Virus record (IMG/VR): IMGVR_UViG_3300042344_000236 | Coordinates: 1 to 64,000 of that record | Length of the DNA: 64,000 nucleotides | Source of the DNA: a virus | Direction: 5' to 3' (one strand) | In this document: positions 41,563 through 51,479 of the stretch, piece by piece | How positions within the stretch are numbered: position 1 is the first letter of the stretch | Layout: the number at the start of each line of letters is the position of its first letter | Made by a program: the position numbers and the translations under genes | The notes under the pieces: model-generated | What the model was told of the DNA's origin: nothing | The model's input: only the letters and a program-made list of their open reading frames with translations | The model's database searches: none

Positions 41563-41847
41563 ATGGAAAAGTTTTTATCTATCCCAGTTACTAACGAGCA
41601 AAATCAATTAGTGTCTTGCACAGACATTAAATTAATTGAGCAAAGTTCATCTACTACAGTTGTTATCACTTATGGTGGTGGTAAAGAAACTACAATTACT
41701 CACGCAACAGACCCAACAGCTGGATCAGAAGCAATGCGTGACGCTATTCAAAATGCAGTTATTGCAGCTCTTCAAACTGCATGGGCTCAACCAGCTTACA
41801 CTGTATCTGGTTTACCATTAGCTGTATCTGGTATTGCTATTGCATAA
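41563..41847 (+). CDS. Small, separately transcribed structural protein (decoration-like)
   Basis: A 94-residue beta/alpha protein (MEKFLSIPVTNEQNQLVSCT...), low charge with an Ala-rich C-terminal half. It is the only gene between a promoter box at 41524 and a terminator at 41867, so it has its own mRNA, as expected for an abundant protein. Placed after the capsid gene, it is probably a decoration or other high-copy virion protein. No sequence family recognised. Confidence 0.6.
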   Translation: MEKFLSIPVTNEQNQLVSCTDIKLIEQSSSTTVVITYGGGKETTITHATDPTAGSEAMRDAIQNAVIAALQTAWAQPAYTVSGLPLAVSGIAIA

Positions 41848-41866
41848 TAGTAATTAATTCATTAAG

Positions 41867-41897
41867 AAAGGCACTCTCACAAAGTGCCTTTTTTTAT
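41867..41897 (+). terminator. Intrinsic terminator
   Basis: AAAGGCACT (41867-41875) pairs with AGTGCCTTT (41883-41891), followed by further T. The next promoter box begins immediately at 41899. Confidence 0.9.
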
Positions 41898-41898
41898 T

Positions 41899-41906
41899 TA
41901 TCTTTG
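41899..41906 (+). promoter_or_regulatory. Promoter -7 box TATCTTTG
   Basis: TAnnTTTG match followed by TAAAAA, 14 nt before the ATG at 41921, and directly after the terminator. Drives the connector/stabilization genes. Confidence 0.7.
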
Positions 41907-41920
41907 TAAAAAGCATTCCT

Positions 41921-42676
41921 ATGATTAACGAGGTTCGTAATAGCGTTATGTTTATATTGAACAAAGATAATAGGGGATATATAACCCCTATGGAGTTCAA
42001 TGCTTACGCTAGACAGGCACAATTAGATATATTTCAAAAGTATATGTATGATTATAGCAACGCTATAGTCAAACAGAATGCTCGTTATCACGGAGAAGGT
42101 TACTCAAATATAGCACAAAGAATTTCAGAGGTAATAGATAGGCTTTCTGAGTATGATACGCTTCAGTATAATGCGCTTGGAGCAAACGTTAAAGTTCCAA
42201 TTAACTGTTATTATATTGAGAAAGTAGTATACAACAATAGTGTTGAAGTAAATAGGGTAGATCATAGTAAGATACTTAATCTTATAAATTCTAATTTGAC
42301 AGCTCCTACAGCTGATTATCCAGCATATATTTTGACTTCAGATGTTTCTGTTGGTCCAACTACATATACTCCAGGAGTTTTAACCGTATATCCTAACTCA
42401 TTAATGAATATCGTTAGTGCGCCTACTGCCACCAATTTACAGATTAGATACGTTAGACAACCATATGATCCTAACTGGACTTACACAACAATTGCTGGTG
42501 GAGAGCCAATATTTGACTCGACAAACGCTCAGTTTCAAGACTTTGAGTTGCCATATGATGAGTTACCTAATTTGGTAACCAAGATACTACAATACTCTGG
42601 TCTTTCTATAAGAGAAAGTGAAGTTGTACAGGATGCTAAGGCAGAGGAATTACAAACATTACAACAAACTCAGTAA
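41921..42676 (+). CDS. Head-tail connector / ring-type structural protein
   Basis: A 251-residue protein. The N-terminus MINEVRNSVMFILNKDNRGY, with ITPMEFNAYARQAQLDIFQK, is a pattern I recall from conserved structural proteins between capsid and tail genes in crAss-like and marine phages. Probably a ring or gatekeeper component of the connector. The function is inferred from position and family recollection. Confidence 0.7.
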   Translation: MINEVRNSVMFILNKDNRGYITPMEFNAYARQAQLDIFQKYMYDYSNAIVKQNARYHGEGYSNIAQRISEVIDRLSEYDTLQYNALGANVKVPINCYYIEKVVYNNSVEVNRVDHSKILNLINSNLTAPTADYPAYILTSDVSVGPTTYTPGVLTVYPNSLMNIVSAPTATNLQIRYVRQPYDPNWTYTTIAGGEPIFDSTNAQFQDFELPYDELPNLVTKILQYSGLSIRESEVVQDAKAEELQTLQQTQ

Positions 42677-42679
42677 GAA

Positions 42680-43588
42680 ATGTCATACATAACTAATTAT
42701 CAATATTACACCAATAATGGTACGGTTCCTCAAGACGCTAACTGGGGTAGTTATCAGTATGTTACTCTAAAAGACATAATTAACAACTTTATGTTAATGT
42801 ATGTTGGTAATGATAAGTTGGTAAACAACGTTGAAATATATACAGTCAGGTTCCACGCCAAAAGAGCGATACAAGAAATAAACTATGACGCATTAAGAAA
42901 TATAAAAGTCATGGAGTTAGAACTTGGAGAACAACTCAAAATGGTTCTTCCTCCAGACTATATAAACTATGTTAGAATATCATTGTTAAAGGGTAACGTA
43001 TTAATTCCTTTAGTGGAAAGTCGTAATGCGATAACAGCAAACGCATACTTGCAAGACAATAATCTTGACATTATTTTTGACTCCAATGGTGAAGTTGTTA
43101 CAGGGACATCTAAGCTAGATATACTAAGACAAGACAAGCAGTTATACACTGGAGCAGGACCGTATAATGGATACTATGGATGGGCATACGAAGGAGATTG
43201 GTATTTTGGATACAACGTGGGTAGTCGTTTTGGTTTAAACACCGAAGACGCAAACCAAAATCCTCGTTTCACAATCAACAAAGCTGCTGGCGTAATTGAT
43301 TTTACTAGTGGAGTTGAATATGGTAAAATTGTTTTAGAATATATATCAGATGGAATGGAAAACGGTGATGACTCTAAAATAAGCATAAACAAGTTAGCAG
43401 AGGAGTACATATATTCATACCTAAAGTGGGCTATACTTAACAACAAGACTGGTGTTCAAGAATACGCAATAAGAAGGGCTAGAGATGAGAAATCTGCCAA
43501 CCTAAGAAACGCAAAAATAAGATTAAGTAACATGCATCCGTCTAGACTCTTGATGAGCTTAAGGGGTAGAGACAAATGGATTAAATAG
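42680..43588 (+). CDS. Tail-tube/ring connector protein
   Basis: A 302-residue protein (MSYITNYQYYTNNGTVPQDA...). RFHAKRAIQEINYDALRNIK and LKMVLPPDYINYVRISLL are typical of connector proteins of the podovirus gp4/tail-tube A type (helical segment, then a beta barrel). It forms part of the stem between portal and stabilization protein. Overlaps nothing; 3-nt gaps on both sides. Confidence 0.7.
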   Translation: MSYITNYQYYTNNGTVPQDANWGSYQYVTLKDIINNFMLMYVGNDKLVNNVEIYTVRFHAKRAIQEINYDALRNIKVMELELGEQLKMVLPPDYINYVRISLLKGNVLIPLVESRNAITANAYLQDNNLDIIFDSNGEVVTGTSKLDILRQDKQLYTGAGPYNGYYGWAYEGDWYFGYNVGSRFGLNTEDANQNPRFTINKAAGVIDFTSGVEYGKIVLEYISDGMENGDDSKISINKLAEEYIYSYLKWAILNNKTGVQEYAIRRARDEKSANLRNAKIRLSNMHPSRLLMSLRGRDKWIK

Positions 43589-43590
43589 TT

Positions 43591-46500
43591 ATGGCTGAAA
43601 TTAGTAGAACATTTCAAAAGGGAGTAATGAATCAAGACCTCGATGAGAGGTTATTGCCCAATGGTTATTATCGATATGCTAAAAATATAACTGTAAATAG
43701 TTATGCGGCAGGAGATGTAGGTGCAATACAGAACGCCTATGGGAATTCTTTAAGCGGTGTAACGCCTCAATTTCCTAATGGAACACCAATATCCGCACTT
43801 GTTACGTCAGCTACTATTACAAATCCCATTGTTATTGGTGCAATCGCTTATGAACCAAAAAATCTAATTTATTGGCTTGTTACTTGCGATGAATTTGATG
43901 CAATATTTGAGCATAATGTATTAAGTCAACAGACAGTAAGGGTATTACAATGCTCTAAACCAAGCCCAGGAAGTCCGCTTAATTTTAGTCCCGATTATAT
44001 TGTGACAGGGATAAACTATATAGAAGGTCAGGATAACAATAATTATTTATTTTGGACTGACAATTATAATCCACCAAGAAGAATCAATATAAATAGATGT
44101 AAAGGATATACAGCTGATGATCCATCAATAGCTAATGACATAAGCGTTATAATGGCTCCTCCGTTAAATGCACCTTACATTATAATGTCTCAGGACAATA
44201 ACCCTGACTCTACTAACTTAAAAGAAAAGTTTGTTTATTTTTCTTATCGTTATAAATATACTGACAATGAGTACAGTTCGTTAGCACCTTTTTCAGCGGT
44301 TGGATTTAAGGCTGGTAATTTTGGAATAGATTACGAGACTGGAGATAATCTTGGTATGGTGAACAACATAAATAGAGTTGACATATATTTTGAAACTGGG
44401 AATGAGTTTGTAAAAGAAATACAACTAGTTGTAAGAGATACAAGAAGCTTAAACGTAATGATTATTGAGTCTTTTAACAAAGATGAACTAAGCATATCTG
44501 ATAACACTACATACTCATTTACATTTAGAAATAACAAGATATATTCAACGTTACCAAGTGATCAAGTAACAAGATTGTTTGATAATGTTCCACTAAAAGC
44601 TTTATCTCAAGATATTATTGGAAACAGATTGATATATGGAAACTACTTGCAATTTAGAAATATATCTGATTGTAATAATGTAGATATAAAGATTGATTTT
44701 ACGGTAAATTATTTTTCTGTCCCTGTTACTGGAACGGCTCCGCTAAGATCTTTTAGAAGTGATAGAGATTATGAGATAGGTATAGTCTATACTGATGAGT
44801 ACGGGAGAATGACTACGGTTATTACGCCTCCACTAAGCAATTCAAATAATAATCTAAGTAATGCTGTATACATACCTCCTACACAATCTAACTATGCGAA
44901 TAGTTTACATGTTGAAATAAAACATGCCCCTCCTTGTTGGGCCACAAATTACAGACTAGTTTTAAAACAAAGCAAAAAAGATTATTACAATATATTTCCT
45001 AGATTATATGTTAACCAAGGTCTTTTTAGATATTTTTTAATTAATGAATCAGATAGAGATAAATTTGGTGTTGGCGATTATATAATTATAAAAAAGGGAG
45101 CACCTACCACGCCTACATACTCAAATAGACAATATAAAATATTGGAAGTTGAGATGAAGCAAGCTGGATTTAATAATATAACAAATGCCCCAGCAGGATT
45201 ATATTTTAAAATAAAAATTGAGGCTAACGACACATCTATATTACCAGTAAATAGTTCTCAAATTTATACCAATACAACTCAAGGTACAAATCAAATATTA
45301 CCTACTAATTGTAGTGTAGGAAATCAAAGAAATTCTGTAACTGCATTAGTAAATGACCCTAGTGTTAATGCTTTTTATGGATATACATCAAAACCAGTAT
45401 TTTATGGTTCATTATCATCAGATGCTACAGCACTTTCAACTACCATAACATCATCATTCACTGGTAATACATCGCCAGGAGTTAATTTACCAATTCCTAG
45501 TAATCAAATAAATAAAAGATATTTTTATGGTAAGGATTTAAGATATACGATAGAAATAAAACCAGGTAATAAATTTAATTATACTGTAGACTTATTTGGT
45601 GTTTCCAACTGGATAGAAGTAAACGATATACCAATAGTAGTTGGTCAAGTTTATAGAATATTAACACCTACTGGAGTAGGATATGGGTCATTTCCAGGTT
45701 TAACTCTAAACAATACAGCTAATAATGCTGCATTTTTTATACAATTTAACAGTAATAATTTTGCCGTAGGAGATAAATGGAAAGTTGGAGGTAGAACAAA
45801 TAAGCCATTTCTTGGTTCATCATCTTCATGGGGAGCTAATTATTTTGGATCATCTTCAATAACACATTCAAGTGTATATGATTATACTGAAGGATTAAAT
45901 GGAGGTATGGCGGTATTGTCTGGTGTATTTTCTGGTCCAGTATATGCTGGAGCACAAATAACAATTCAAGTATTAAATGATAGACATAATAATAATGCAT
46001 ACGCTTCTCCACAGACATTCACTTCTCCTCAACAATATGAAAATATAGAGGAATGGTTTGTTGAGTCAGGTGCTTGGACATCGTTTATATCTAAAGGAGC
46101 TAATAACAATAGCAATAATCAAGGAGCAAAACCAATTTGGTTTCGAGAAACAACAGGGCCGTTATTGCAGATTAATCCTAATAATGGAAGTCAGACAAAT
46201 CAAATAATTTATAATCCAACTTCACAAAGAGTTTCAATGTTTATGATGGGTTATGGAAATAGAGATGGATGTAAACAAAATTTATTTGAAGTTAAATTTA
46301 GTATTAATCAAATTACTCCATCTAAATCAATAATTTGTGAAACTGTACCCATAGAAACAGATGTAGATATATTTCATGAACTATCTAGAACTTATCCTAT
46401 TAAGAATGGTAAACACATATCTAGATGGTATTTTGATGTCAGACAACCAGGTCCTCTTCTATCTACTAGATTAAAACAGACTAGTAAGGAGTGGGCTCAT

Positions 46501-47700
46501 TACTTCAGTATTGGTGATGTTATATATCTTAACACAAATGGTGTATCGTCAATTACCGCATATTCTGTTACAGGTATAAACGATAGATACTCTATAGATA
46601 TATTCCCAGCTATATCAACATCTCCATCTTTCCCTGGAAGTGTTGCATACACAACATACGAGCAAGACCAAACATCTGTAACAAATCCAGCTAAGATTCA
46701 ACTAAACTATCCTGAGTACTCTAATGGAGATTTCAATGCGTTCACTTATTCGTCTGGATTAGAAACCTATAGAATAAAAGATGGATTCAATCAGCCCACA
46801 ATGGAGTATAGTATAAGAACTACAACTTTAATTGAGGACTACGAAGAGGAACACAAGTTTGCATCATTAACATATAGTGGTGTTTTTCAGGCTACTACTT
46901 CTCTAAATAGATTAAACGAATTTAATTTATCGCTAGCAAACTTTAAAAATTTAGATAAAAGATATGGTAGCGTACAAAAGTTAAAGGCTAGAGATACTGA
47001 TTTATTAACGTTACATCAAGATAAAGTTACATCAGTTCTGTATGGTAAAAACTTATTGTATGATGCTGTTGGAGGAAGTCAGATAGCATCTATACCAGAG
47101 GTTCTTGGAAATCAGGTAGCGTATCCAGGAGAGTATGGAATAAGCGATAATCCAGAGAGTTTTGCTACATGGGGGGATGTTTGTTACTTTGCTGATGAAA
47201 AAAGAGGTTCTGTTTTAAAGTTAGTAGGAACTGAAGTTATTCCTATATCTAATCAAGGAATGGGTTCATTTTGGATTGACACTATGAAATATAATCCTAC
47301 TAACTATAAGTTTGGTGGTTTTGATCCTTACAATGGAACATATGTTCTTAGTGTTTCATCTAGATTAAAAGAATCATGTGATCTTAATTTAGTTCCAACT
47401 ATTAAGAGTGTAAATTCAAGCGTATCGGTTGGAGCCGTGTTTATGTTTTCAATAAATAGCATGACTAGTTGGTCTATTTCTATAGAAGATAATGGATTTG
47501 GAACTAGCTGGGTAAATTGTCAAACAATAAGCGGTTCATACTCTCAATTTATATATGCAGTTTATTCCTCTAATCCATCAAACGCACCTAGAAGCGTTAT
47601 ATTTAGAGTAACATATTGTAACAACTTAACAAAAGACTTTATATTAACTCAAGGAGGAGTAAGTGCTCCAATTCAATTAATACCACTAATAAACGGATAA
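43591..47700 (+). CDS. Tail stabilization protein (P22 gp10-like), with C-terminal BACON-like domain
   Basis: A 1369-residue protein. The opening AEISRTFQKGVMNQDLDERL, PNGYYRYAKNITV and DVGAIQNAYGN matches the stabilization proteins annotated in crAss-like phages, where F--G-MN-DLDERL-PNG is diagnostic. A long beta-propeller-like region follows. The last 100 residues (W1294 SISIEDNGFGTSWV, ..., RVTYCNNLTKDFILTQGG) have the hallmark Trp, the strand pattern and final QGG of BACON domains, which are typical of Bacteroidota surface carbohydrate-binding proteins. Stabilization proteins close the tail; the terminal domain could bind glycans. The BACON call is moderate. Confidence 0.8.
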   Translation: MAEISRTFQKGVMNQDLDERLLPNGYYRYAKNITVNSYAAGDVGAIQNAYGNSLSGVTPQFPNGTPISALVTSATITNPIVIGAIAYEPKNLIYWLVTCDEFDAIFEHNVLSQQTVRVLQCSKPSPGSPLNFSPDYIVTGINYIEGQDNNNYLFWTDNYNPPRRININRCKGYTADDPSIANDISVIMAPPLNAPYIIMSQDNNPDSTNLKEKFVYFSYRYKYTDNEYSSLAPFSAVGFKAGNFGIDYETGDNLGMVNNINRVDIYFETGNEFVKEIQLVVRDTRSLNVMIIESFNKDELSISDNTTYSFTFRNNKIYSTLPSDQVTRLFDNVPLKALSQDIIGNRLIYGNYLQFRNISDCNNVDIKIDFTVNYFSVPVTGTAPLRSFRSDRDYEIGIVYTDEYGRMTTVITPPLSNSNNNLSNAVYIPPTQSNYANSLHVEIKHAPPCWATNYRLVLKQSKKDYYNIFPRLYVNQGLFRYFLINESDRDKFGVGDYIIIKKGAPTTPTYSNRQYKILEVEMKQAGFNNITNAPAGLYFKIKIEANDTSILPVNSSQIYTNTTQGTNQILPTNCSVGNQRNSVTALVNDPSVNAFYGYTSKPVFYGSLSSDATALSTTITSSFTGNTSPGVNLPIPSNQINKRYFYGKDLRYTIEIKPGNKFNYTVDLFGVSNWIEVNDIPIVVGQVYRILTPTGVGYGSFPGLTLNNTANNAAFFIQFNSNNFAVGDKWKVGGRTNKPFLGSSSSWGANYFGSSSITHSSVYDYTEGLNGGMAVLSGVFSGPVYAGAQITIQVLNDRHNNNAYASPQTFTSPQQYENIEEWFVESGAWTSFISKGANNNSNNQGAKPIWFRETTGPLLQINPNNGSQTNQIIYNPTSQRVSMFMMGYGNRDGCKQNLFEVKFSINQITPSKSIICETVPIETDVDIFHELSRTYPIKNGKHISRWYFDVRQPGPLLSTRLKQTSKEWAHYFSIGDVIYLNTNGVSSITAYSVTGINDRYSIDIFPAISTSPSFPGSVAYTTYEQDQTSVTNPAKIQLNYPEYSNGDFNAFTYSSGLETYRIKDGFNQPTMEYSIRTTTLIEDYEEEHKFASLTYSGVFQATTSLNRLNEFNLSLANFKNLDKRYGSVQKLKARDTDLLTLHQDKVTSVLYGKNLLYDAVGGSQIASIPEVLGNQVAYPGEYGISDNPESFATWGDVCYFADEKRGSVLKLVGTEVIPISNQGMGSFWIDTMKYNPTNYKFGGFDPYNGTYVLSVSSRLKESCDLNLVPTIKSVNSSVSVGAVFMFSINSMTSWSISIEDNGFGTSWVNCQTISGSYSQFIYAVYSSNPSNAPRSVIFRVTYCNNLTKDFILTQGGVSAPIQLIPLING

Positions 47701-47703
47701 GAT

Positions 47704-50547
47704 ATGATGACCAAACAATCTTTTGAGTACACTGGAAGTAGCACTTACGAGATAAACAACGTTGTTGTTAGTAATAATAATATAGCATTATTTGATCAAC
47801 TTACTGGCGTTGGTGGTGTAGATTTTATGCCGTATGATGGTGCTACAGTAATAGTAAAGGCAGGTGACTCAACAGGTACATATCAAGACTTAGCTCCAAC
47901 CTTAAACAACAAGTTGTACTATCATGTATCAGACAAAATATATGATGCTAGAGATAAAGATACTTTGGTAAACATATCTACAGAGATACCTGTAATATAT
48001 TCAGGCGGAGAGTTTGTTGGTACTTTTGTTTTTGTAAACCCGAATGATTATCCATACTTATACTTGTTCTGGAATTATAATGATACGGCAGAAGGTAGTA
48101 CTAATATATCATATATAGGTGTAACAGATGAGAGAGTAATTGATTGGACTTTGGGTTCATATTTAGGAGTTGCTGGAATAAATTACAATTCATTAGATAC
48201 TCCAACTAGATTTCAAATAAAGTGGAACGGGGGTATAGTTTCTGATTCTGGTTATGTAGGATTAAATACATTGGCAAACTATAATGCCTTAATAAGTGCT
48301 GGAGTTAATCCAGACGATATTAAGTTATCGTTTCCTTATAATGGCTTAGTAAACAATGGAAACGGTGCGTTAAGATTTAAGAAAAACACAGACTTAGGTT
48401 ATGGAGAGATAATTGTGTCTTCTCCAATTGCAACATCCACATGGATTATAAATAAAGTTAATCCGTATCTAACTCCATTTTATATTGATATAACCGATGG
48501 AGATATCTCAAATGTTTGCACACAATGTCCTACATCTAACTACTACCATGATGGATTTAACTTAACTCCTGAAACTGGAGACAATATATATCTTGATCCA
48601 CTAGGAGCGTCTACATATGATGGAAATAATGCGTATCATATGGTTGATATAGTATCTTGTGCCGTTCCGAGTCCAACTAATAAATATTATGTTTTAGTAA
48701 ATGAGGATGGAGTTGTTGAATTAGTAGGGGTTTGTAACTGCCCAGAAACAGCTCCTCCAATGATTACGCAAGGTAATATATTTATAACTGTAGGAGAAGA
48801 AATAAGTATACCTTTATCGTCAATAGGTTCTCCAACTAGTTTTAACTTAATTGGCAGTTGTTACAATTATGTTTTAACAGGAGGTTCAAGATCTAGTGTG
48901 TTTAGTTATACTGACTGTAATGGAGATAGTAGATATATTTCAGTTAGCCCTTCTGTAGAAAGTGTGGTATGTGCATCTATTGCACCAGTATTAATATCTG
49001 GAGATGGAACCGCAACATCTTCTGGTCAGTGTTTTGAATATACATTAATTAATGGAATGAGTTTTTCTGATTCAGGTGTTTTGTCTGGAACAGCTCAAAA
49101 ATTAAAAGATTTCTCTTTTTCTGTAACTGCAACCAATTGTTTTGGTACAAGCCCTATATACGACATTAATGTATTTGTATCTAAAGGAGAGCTACTTACA
49201 CCATTTTCAGTAGATGTTGAACAGTATAAAGAAACTGCTAGTGATTGCTGTAGCATAACACCTACATTTTCAATACTATATTTTGAGGGAGAGTATTCTG
49301 TTCCAGACTTAAGAAATAGGGTCTACAAAGATCAACTGGCTGAAGAATATTTTGACGGAGGTAACTTCTGGTACTTTATTGATAAGTCTGATTATGTTAT
49401 AAAAATAGATAGAAACGGATACGTTGTTGAGACATCAGTTTGTGCAGGAAGTACTACCACAACAAGCACTACTAGCACCACAACTATACCTGTTGTTGGT
49501 AACTATTATGAGGCTGTATCATGTATAGATGGAGTTACAACTGCTATATTGATAGATGTTACATCAGCGGTTATTGTGCCAACAAACATTGTTAAAACTG
49601 CTGACGGAAATTGTTGGGAAATAACGTCTGTATCGCCAGGAGGATTTCCATACTTTTATATTGAAAACCCCGTAGTTATATACGCAGATTGTACAACGTG
49701 TACTGGTACTACTACCACGACAACAAGTACTACAACTACTACGCTTCCTCCAATAACAGCTTTTAATATAAGCCCATCAAATCCTGCAAATGACGCATAT
49801 ACGGCATGTAATTCAGCAGGTATATTTATTTCATACTATCATTTCGGTGCATATACAATGCCACTAGTGGGTGACATAGTATACACTGACCCACTATGTA
49901 CTACTTTATTTAATGGTGGATTTTTATGGTATATAGCCAATGATGGGGTAAACACTTATGCCATTCATATAGCTAATACGGGGCAGGTGTTACACATAAG
50001 CCCTTGTAGTATAGTAACCACAACAACTACTACTACTACAATACCAACATATTACTATGATGCAGAATTATGTACATCTCCTGGACCAACATACTTGCTT
50101 GCTTACCAAAGCTTGTATCCAGTAGTTGCAGGGGATATAGTAAAGGGAGATGATGGCAATTGTTATGAGATAATAACAACATCACTACCAGGCGTACAAG
50201 ATGCTAATATTTTATTTATTTTTGCTAACTGTTCTAGCTGCATAGGCACTACAACGACAACAACATCAACGACTACAACAACAACAACAACGACATCAAC
50301 CACAACCACAACTACAGTTAAACCTATTTATTCTGTTTTATGTAACTATGGCATAGAGAGTGTTGTTTGTAGTTCGCCTGTTGTTACGTTTTATACAGAT
50401 GGACCAATTGGAGATCCCATTAGTGGAATATGCATAGACGCAGCGTTTACTACTCCTGCTCCAGCTAACTACTACAAGGCATACACAAGCTCTGTAGCTT
50501 ACGAGTGGGATGGTGCGCTTTGGACTGGAAATATTAAAAATTGTTAA
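47704..50547 (+). CDS. Modular adhesin/tail fibre with poly-Thr linkers
   Basis: A 947-residue protein. After a beta-rich N-terminal half there are Cys-containing modules separated by Thr/Ser runs at about residues 583-595, 667-680, 772-780 and 848-871. Two module types alternate: one with DGNCWEITS or DGNCYEIIT and a paired Cys end (DCTTC, NCSSC), the other with TACNSAG...YTDPLCTTL...GFLWYIA. The linkers use mixed Thr codons (ACT, ACA, ACG, ACC), so selection is on the protein. It is probably a host-binding fibre. Thr/Ser linkers are targets for O-glycosylation in Bacteroidota, and a glycosyltransferase follows directly. Confidence 0.7.
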   Translation: MMTKQSFEYTGSSTYEINNVVVSNNNIALFDQLTGVGGVDFMPYDGATVIVKAGDSTGTYQDLAPTLNNKLYYHVSDKIYDARDKDTLVNISTEIPVIYSGGEFVGTFVFVNPNDYPYLYLFWNYNDTAEGSTNISYIGVTDERVIDWTLGSYLGVAGINYNSLDTPTRFQIKWNGGIVSDSGYVGLNTLANYNALISAGVNPDDIKLSFPYNGLVNNGNGALRFKKNTDLGYGEIIVSSPIATSTWIINKVNPYLTPFYIDITDGDISNVCTQCPTSNYYHDGFNLTPETGDNIYLDPLGASTYDGNNAYHMVDIVSCAVPSPTNKYYVLVNEDGVVELVGVCNCPETAPPMITQGNIFITVGEEISIPLSSIGSPTSFNLIGSCYNYVLTGGSRSSVFSYTDCNGDSRYISVSPSVESVVCASIAPVLISGDGTATSSGQCFEYTLINGMSFSDSGVLSGTAQKLKDFSFSVTATNCFGTSPIYDINVFVSKGELLTPFSVDVEQYKETASDCCSITPTFSILYFEGEYSVPDLRNRVYKDQLAEEYFDGGNFWYFIDKSDYVIKIDRNGYVVETSVCAGSTTTTSTTSTTTIPVVGNYYEAVSCIDGVTTAILIDVTSAVIVPTNIVKTADGNCWEITSVSPGGFPYFYIENPVVIYADCTTCTGTTTTTTSTTTTTLPPITAFNISPSNPANDAYTACNSAGIFISYYHFGAYTMPLVGDIVYTDPLCTTLFNGGFLWYIANDGVNTYAIHIANTGQVLHISPCSIVTTTTTTTTIPTYYYDAELCTSPGPTYLLAYQSLYPVVAGDIVKGDDGNCYEIITTSLPGVQDANILFIFANCSSCIGTTTTTTSTTTTTTTTTSTTTTTTVKPIYSVLCNYGIESVVCSSPVVTFYTDGPIGDPISGICIDAAFTTPAPANYYKAYTSSVAYEWDGALWTGNIKNC

Positions 50548-51461
50548 TGAATAAAATTAAATTTCTATCAGCACAACCAGCGATAGATTATTATGCATGG
50601 CAAGTTGAGGTGCAAATAATGAACTTCATGATTAATGGGTATAGCCCAGAGCAGATCAATGTAGTAGCTGGTTATCAGGATGAGATTCCTGAGTCTTGGA
50701 ATAAGTTAAGAAATCACTTTACTAGTGTAAACTTTTTCTTCTATGAAGATACTTTAGGTGAGTGCAAGTATCTTCCTGCTATTCAAGGACATATACTTAA
50801 AAAACACTTTAAAGAACACCCAGACAATACACCGTATTTTTTTGTTGATGCTGACTTTATATTTACAAAGTATCTAGACTTTAGTAAGTTCTTAAACGAT
50901 GATAAGTGGTACTTCTCAGACACGACATCTTACATTGGGTATGACTACATAGTAAGCAAGGGAGAAGAGGTTCTAGAGGCCATGTGTAATGTTGTAGGTA
51001 TATCTAAAGAAACAGTAAAGGAAAACCAAAACAATAGTGGTGGTGCTCAAAAACTAATGAAGAATTTAAGTGCTGAATACTGGGAGTTAGTTGAGAAATA
51101 TTCGTTTGAACTTTACGATACAGCGATGTCATTACAGCACGTTAGAAATGACGGAAGTAATCACGGAATACAGGCTTGGACTTCTAGTATGTGGGCAGAA
51201 CTTTGGACTGCCTGGAAGATGGGAATAGAGGTTGTTGTTCCAGAAGAGTTTGACTTCTGTTGGGCTACTTGTAACTCAAGAATGTGGGACAAAGTTTATT
51301 TTTTTCATAATGCTGGGGTTATGTCAGACAAGGATGGTATGTTCCACAAGGCTAAGTACATGGATAAGCTTCCATACAATAGTAATGACGTTGTTACAGA
51401 TAAGCAATGCTCTTACTACTATTACAAGCTGTTAAAGTCAATAGATAGCTGTTTGGTTTAA
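50547..51461 (+). CDS. GT-A type glycosyltransferase
   Basis: A 304-residue protein. A Rossmann-like N-terminal region (NVVAGYQDEIPESW) precedes PYFFVDADFIF, in which DAD (101-103) is the metal-binding DxD motif of GT-A nucleotide-sugar transferases. A C-terminal FFHNAGV follows. Cytoplasmic, no signal. The ATG overlaps the adhesin stop by one base (TAATG), so the two proteins are translationally coupled. The acceptor is unknown; the Thr-rich adhesin is the obvious candidate. An earlier TTG start 6 nt upstream is rejected. Confidence 0.75.
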   Translation: MNKIKFLSAQPAIDYYAWQVEVQIMNFMINGYSPEQINVVAGYQDEIPESWNKLRNHFTSVNFFFYEDTLGECKYLPAIQGHILKKHFKEHPDNTPYFFVDADFIFTKYLDFSKFLNDDKWYFSDTTSYIGYDYIVSKGEEVLEAMCNVVGISKETVKENQNNSGGAQKLMKNLSAEYWELVEKYSFELYDTAMSLQHVRNDGSNHGIQAWTSSMWAELWTAWKMGIEVVVPEEFDFCWATCNSRMWDKVYFFHNAGVMSDKDGMFHKAKYMDKLPYNSNDVVTDKQCSYYYYKLLKSIDSCLV

Positions 51462-51467
51462 ATTCAT

Positions 51468-51475
51468 TAAATTTG
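51468..51475 (+). promoter_or_regulatory. Promoter -7 box TAAATTTG, leaderless
   Basis: TAnnTTTG match ending 4 nt before the ATG at 51480. Confidence 0.65.
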
Positions 51476-51479
51476 TATT

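Noticed and set aside
47704-51461. Diversity-generating retroelement acting on the adhesin
   Set aside because: No reverse transcriptase gene and no template/variable repeat pair was found in the window.
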